The translations under genes and the position numbers were made by a program. Source: Raineyella sp. W15-4 (GTDB lineage Bacteria > Actinomycetota > Actinomycetes > Propionibacteriales > Propionibacteriaceae). Taken from it: a stretch of DNA of 64,000 nt. Shown one piece after another: positions 61,161 to 64,000 of the stretch. The stretch covers positions 2,170,001 through 2,234,000 of the forward strand of contig NZ_CP137079.1 of NCBI RefSeq assembly GCF_033170155.1, in the 5' to 3' direction. The notes beneath the pieces are model-generated. The model saw only the letters and a list, made by a program, of their open reading frames with translations, was not told where the DNA came from and searched no databases. The stretch's first letter is position 1. Each line of letters opens with the position of its first letter.

Positions 61161-61373
61161 TCAGCCCTGCGCGGCCGCCCGGCGGGCCTGGCGTTCGGCG
61201 ATGGTCTCGTCACCGGCGGCGAAGTGGGTCTTCGGGACCTCGCGGAGGACGACGCGGATGCTCTCCTTCGGGGCCCCGACCGCCGTCATCACCGCCTCGG
61301 TGAGTTCGGTGATCAGCGCCCGGAGCTGTTCGGGTGTACGACCCTCGACGAGGGTGCATTCGACGAGCGGCAT
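61161..61373 (-). CDS. 4-oxalocrotonate tautomerase
   Basis: 70 aa starting Met-Pro, so Pro1 after Met removal is the catalytic base; Arg in S-I-R-V-V-L-R-E-V is in the usual place. A GTG three bases further up would hide Pro1, so the ATG at 61373 is chosen. Interconverts enol and keto 4-oxalocrotonate. Overlaps the decarboxylase stop by one base. Confidence 0.92.
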   Translation of the reverse strand: MPLVECTLVEGRTPEQLRALITELTEAVMTAVGAPKESIRVVLREVPKTHFAAGDETIAERQARRAAAQG

Positions 61374-62164
61374 CACGCCTCACCCCCGTGGAAGTGGACC
61401 GAACCGAGGTTGGTGAAATGGAACGCGATGGAGCCCGCGGCGGTCGCGAAGTAGGCGTCGGTGATGCCGCCGGTCAGCACGATCCAGCCCGGCTCGATCG
61501 CCAGGCCGCGCTTGGCGAGGTCATTGGCGGCCAACGCCAGCGCCTCACCGGGGTGGCCCTGTACCGCGGCGCCGGTGGCGGAGTCGACGATCTCGCCGTC
61601 CACCTCGACCAGCACCGCCTCGGTGGACAGGTCGATGTCCTCGGGCCGGACCGCGATCGGACCGGTGGAGAACCGGCCGGAGGAGGCGTTGTCGGCGATG
61701 ACGTCGCCGGCGGTGAAGCGGAAGTTCTTGTACCGGGAGTCGATCACCTCGCCGCCGCCCTGCACCTGGCCGACCGCGGCCATTGCCTGGGCAGCGGTGA
61801 CACCGGGTCCCTCGAGCCGGTCCTCCATCACGAAGACCAGCTCGGGCTCGATCCGCGGATGGATCAGCCGGTCCAGCGGCACCGGGTCGCCGGCGGGCAG
61901 GATCATCGCGTCGGTCAGCCAGGCGACGAACGGCGTGTCGACACCCATCCGCTGCTGCTTGGCGCGGGAGGTCAATCCCAGCTTCACCCCGATGAGCTTC
62001 TCACCGCGGGCGAGCCGTTTGGCCAGGTTCGCGTCCTGGATGCCGTACGCTCCGGCGATGTCGCTCGCCAGTTCGGGCCACTCGTCGCTGATCGGCTCGC
62101 GGTCGCGGATCTCGTCCTCGCAGGCGAGCAGCTCCGCGGCGACGCTCTCGTAGTCCCAGGCCAT
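61373..62164 (-). CDS. 4-oxalocrotonate decarboxylase
   Basis: 263 aa of the hydratase/decarboxylase family. Metal-binding acids lie in P-R-I-E-P-E-L-V-F. The stretch I-D-S-R-Y-K-N-F-R-F-T-A-G-D-V-I-A-D-N is typical of the decarboxylase branch (DmpH/XylI). Forms 2-oxopent-4-enoate with CO2 release. It acts in complex with the hydratase encoded just upstream. Confidence 0.9.
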   Translation of the reverse strand: MAWDYESVAAELLACEDEIRDREPISDEWPELASDIAGAYGIQDANLAKRLARGEKLIGVKLGLTSRAKQQRMGVDTPFVAWLTDAMILPAGDPVPLDRLIHPRIEPELVFVMEDRLEGPGVTAAQAMAAVGQVQGGGEVIDSRYKNFRFTAGDVIADNASSGRFSTGPIAVRPEDIDLSTEAVLVEVDGEIVDSATGAAVQGHPGEALALAANDLAKRGLAIEPGWIVLTGGITDAYFATAAGSIAFHFTNLGSVHFHGGEA

Positions 62165-62167
62165 CGG

Positions 62168-62968
62168 TCAGTTCTCCTTCGAGGTGTTGGCGATCAGAGC
62201 GGTCACCGAGCCGAGCCCGCCGAAAGTGGCGGTCACCCGGTCGCCCGGGCCGACCGGGACCATCTTCGTCACCGAGCCGGGCAGCACGACCTTGCCCGCC
62301 TCGAGGGTGGTGCCCAGCGGGCCGACGGTGTTGGCGAGCCAGACCAGCGCGTTGATCGGTGAGCCGAGGACGGCACCGCCGGCGCCGGTGCCGACCACCA
62401 CACCGTTCTTGTGCATCGTGCAGCCGACCAGCCGCAGGTCGAGGTCACCGGGGTAGCTGGGGGTGGAGCCGAGCACGACGCCCCCGCCGGAGGCGTTGTC
62501 GGCGACGGTGTCACCGATCCGGATGTCCCAGTCGCGGACCCGGGAGTCGACCACTTCCAGCGCCGGCAGGACGAAATCGACCGCCCGCAGGGCGTCCACC
62601 AGGGTGACGCCGGGGCCACGGAGGTCCTCCTTGAGGACGAAGGCGATCTCCGGCTCGACCCGGGGCAGGATGTGCCCGCTCAGGTCCATCGGCATGTTCT
62701 CCAGGTAGAACTGGTCGGTGAAGATGTGGCCGAAGTCCGGCTGCGCGACACCGAGCTGCTTCTGCATCGCCGGGGAGGTCAGCCCCACCTTGTAGCCACC
62801 GATGCTGCGGCCCTCGGCCAGCCAGCTGCGTACGGTCAGCATCTGGATCTCGTAGGCGTCCTCGATGGTGAGGTCGGGGTAGGTCTCGCGCAACGGCGGG
62901 ATCGACACCCCACTGCGGTTGGCCTCGAGCAGCGCCTCCGCGGCACTGGTCCGGCTGATCGAATCCAC
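62168..62968 (-). CDS. 2-oxopent-4-enoate hydratase
   Basis: 266 aa from a GTG at 62968 with AAGGAG upstream. Paralogue of the next gene; P-R-V-E-P-E-I-A-F holds the metal site and D-S-R-V-R-D-W-D-I-R-I-G-D-T marks the hydratase branch (DmpE/XylJ). Adds water to 2-oxopent-4-enoate, giving 4-hydroxy-2-oxovalerate. The aldolase and acetaldehyde dehydrogenase that normally follow are not in the window. Confidence 0.9.
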   Translation of the reverse strand: MDSISRTSAAEALLEANRSGVSIPPLRETYPDLTIEDAYEIQMLTVRSWLAEGRSIGGYKVGLTSPAMQKQLGVAQPDFGHIFTDQFYLENMPMDLSGHILPRVEPEIAFVLKEDLRGPGVTLVDALRAVDFVLPALEVVDSRVRDWDIRIGDTVADNASGGGVVLGSTPSYPGDLDLRLVGCTMHKNGVVVGTGAGGAVLGSPINALVWLANTVGPLGTTLEAGKVVLPGSVTKMVPVGPGDRVTATFGGLGSVTALIANTSKEN

Positions 62969-63015
62969 GTTCGTCTCCTTCCGTCGGTTGTCGATGATGC
63001 AGGTGCGGGGGCGGA

Positions 63016-63849
63016 TCAGCGTCCGAGGGAGCGGCTGATCCGCTGAGCTGCGGTGTGCAGCAGCCTGGCCAGCGCCGGCACCTGGGGCGCCAGCCGCTCG
63101 GTCGGTCCGAGCAGGGACAGCGCGGCGTACGCGTGCTGTTGCAGGTCCAGCAGCGGCACCGCGACCGTCGAGATGCCCTCGTACGACTCGTTGTCGGCGT
63201 GGGCGTAGCCGAGTCGGCGCACCTCCTCGAGGGTCGACTCCCACTCGCTGAGGCTGCGGATGGTGTGGCTCACCCGGGGCGGGAACCCGGCCTCGCTGCG
63301 GGCCCGGGCGGCGTCCGGGTTGTAGGCGGCCATCACCTTCCCGGAGCTGGTGACATGGCTGGGCAGCCGACGCCCCGAGCTGGCCAGCACCTTGGCGCCG
63401 GCGCCGGTCTCGAGCCGCTCGATGAAAACGACGTCGGCGCCGTCGGGCACGGACAGGTTCACCACGTAGCTGGTCTGCCGGTTCAGCTCCAGCATGGTCG
63501 GCATCGCGACCTGTCGCAGGTCGAACCGTGCCTGGGCCAGGTGCCCGAGTTCGAACAGGTGGATGCCGAGTCGGTAGCGTCCGGTGCGTGGGTTGCGCTC
63601 GACGATCCGCCGCGATGCCATCGTGCTGAGCAGGCGGTGGGCGGTGCTCTTGGCGATGTCGAGACGACGGGCGATGTCGGAGACACCGAGTTCCCCGTCC
63701 ACGGAGAAGCACTCGAGGACGTCGAGGGCGGTGCCGACGGACTTGAGTTCGCCCTGACGGGCCTCCTCGCGATCGCCCCGGGACCGGGCCAGCGTCGTCA
63801 CCGGCCAGGTCCTGCTCTCGGCAGGTTGGTTCGGTGCCACGGTCGTCAT
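63016..63849 (-). CDS. IclR-family regulator
   Basis: 277 aa. N-terminal winged HTH (V-G-T-A-L-D-V-L-E-C-F, I-A-R-R-L-D-I-A-K-S-T-A-H-R-L-L) and the IclR effector domain (G-R-R-L-P-S-H-V-T-S-S-G-K, then I-S-T-V-A-V-P). It begins the catabolic gene group with the gene before it overlapping by ATGA, and probably controls the meta-cleavage genes. About 35 extra N-terminal residues precede the HTH. Confidence 0.92.
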   Translation of the reverse strand: MTTVAPNQPAESRTWPVTTLARSRGDREEARQGELKSVGTALDVLECFSVDGELGVSDIARRLDIAKSTAHRLLSTMASRRIVERNPRTGRYRLGIHLFELGHLAQARFDLRQVAMPTMLELNRQTSYVVNLSVPDGADVVFIERLETGAGAKVLASSGRRLPSHVTSSGKVMAAYNPDAARARSEAGFPPRVSHTIRSLSEWESTLEEVRRLGYAHADNESYEGISTVAVPLLDLQQHAYAALSLLGPTERLAPQVPALARLLHTAAQRISRSLGR

Positions 63850-64000
63850 CGGTCGAGAACGGCGGCGGCACCCGCCTCGGCGATCAGCCGGTCCTCCTCG
63901 GAGGAACCACCGGAGCAGCCCACGGCACCGACGAGCTCACCGTCGAGCACGATCGGGATGCCGCCGCCGAAGATCACCAGGCCCGGGCGGAGCGGGATGC
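63846..64000 (-). CDS. HbpS/GlcG-type (DUF336) protein, C-terminal end (cut by window edge)
   Basis: The last 51 codons are visible: P-L-R-P-G-L-V-I-F-G-G-G-I-P-I-V, then G-A-V-G-C-S-G-G-S-S-E-E-D. This G-G-G-x-P-I / G-A-x-G-x-S-G pattern is that of HbpS/GlcG proteins, some of which bind haem. They occur in aromatic catabolic clusters. Its stop overlaps the IclR start. Confidence 0.85.
   Translation of the reverse strand, partial: IPLRPGLVIFGGGIPIVLDGELVGAVGCSGGSSEEDRLIAEAGAAAVLDR

Overview
The window is high-GC, densely packed DNA with GTG/ATG starts and many 1- or 4-base gene overlaps. Conserved gene orders place it in the Actinomycetota: prfB-ftsE-ftsX, ahpE-DUF3052-aceE, fasR-fabD-fabH-acpP-fabF and a moxR/DUF58/VWA cluster. 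A member of the Propionibacteriales is a reasonable guess, but that is inference.

Layout. 1-6.7 kb: cell-division/translation core (hydrolase fragment, ftsX, ftsE, prfB), then cstA with its small partner and a peptidase-E-like protein that has lost its catalytic serine. 6.8-18.3 kb: an accessory redox island. It holds alpha/beta hydrolases, two quinone/enoyl-type reductases, an MFS transporter, an aldo/keto reductase, an Old Yellow Enzyme, an SDR, and HxlR and TetR regulators, mixed with an IS3 relic and several decayed genes. A decayed serine recombinase lies against tRNA-Val at its right end. 18.3-27.2 kb: peroxiredoxin, pyruvate dehydrogenase E1 and the type II fatty-acid synthase operon with its activator FasR, so acetyl-CoA supply and use are adjacent. 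27.2-40.6 kb: DUF3145, YggS, the MoxR/VWA cluster, a HAD phosphatase, a thioesterase, a radical SAM/SPASM protein, an HNH nuclease, an NRAMP transporter, a Fic protein, and relics of an antitoxin and of a second HAD protein.

40,648-51,226 is a complete integrated element of about 10.5 kb in the 3' half of a tRNA with a CAT anticodon. A 44-bp direct repeat marks both ends, and the tyrosine integrase lies next to the intact tRNA. The element has no capsid or conjugation genes that I recognise. It carries a run of very small, translationally coupled genes, a winged-helix replication-type protein, a zinc-finger (HGG) phage-type protein and an IS256-family insertion with a clean 8-bp target duplication. 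At 42.29-43.10 kb lies the most unusual part of the window. There is a CRISPR-like mini-array of six 28-bp repeats with a 60-61-bp period and no cas genes. Around and inside it are eleven near-perfect or perfect palindromes; six share one 23-bp design (AGGTG...CACCT) in which the inner arms change completely while staying self-complementary. One of these sits inside the coding sequence of the neighbouring HTH gene.

51.3-59.6 kb: trehalose synthesis (otsB, otsA), tRNA-Asn, an alternative sigma factor, dnaG, an HtrA-type protease and a FetB-type permease. 59.6-64 kb: a catechol meta-cleavage lower-pathway operon (semialdehyde dehydrogenase, tautomerase, decarboxylase, hydratase) with an IclR regulator and a HbpS/GlcG-type protein; it continues past the right edge.
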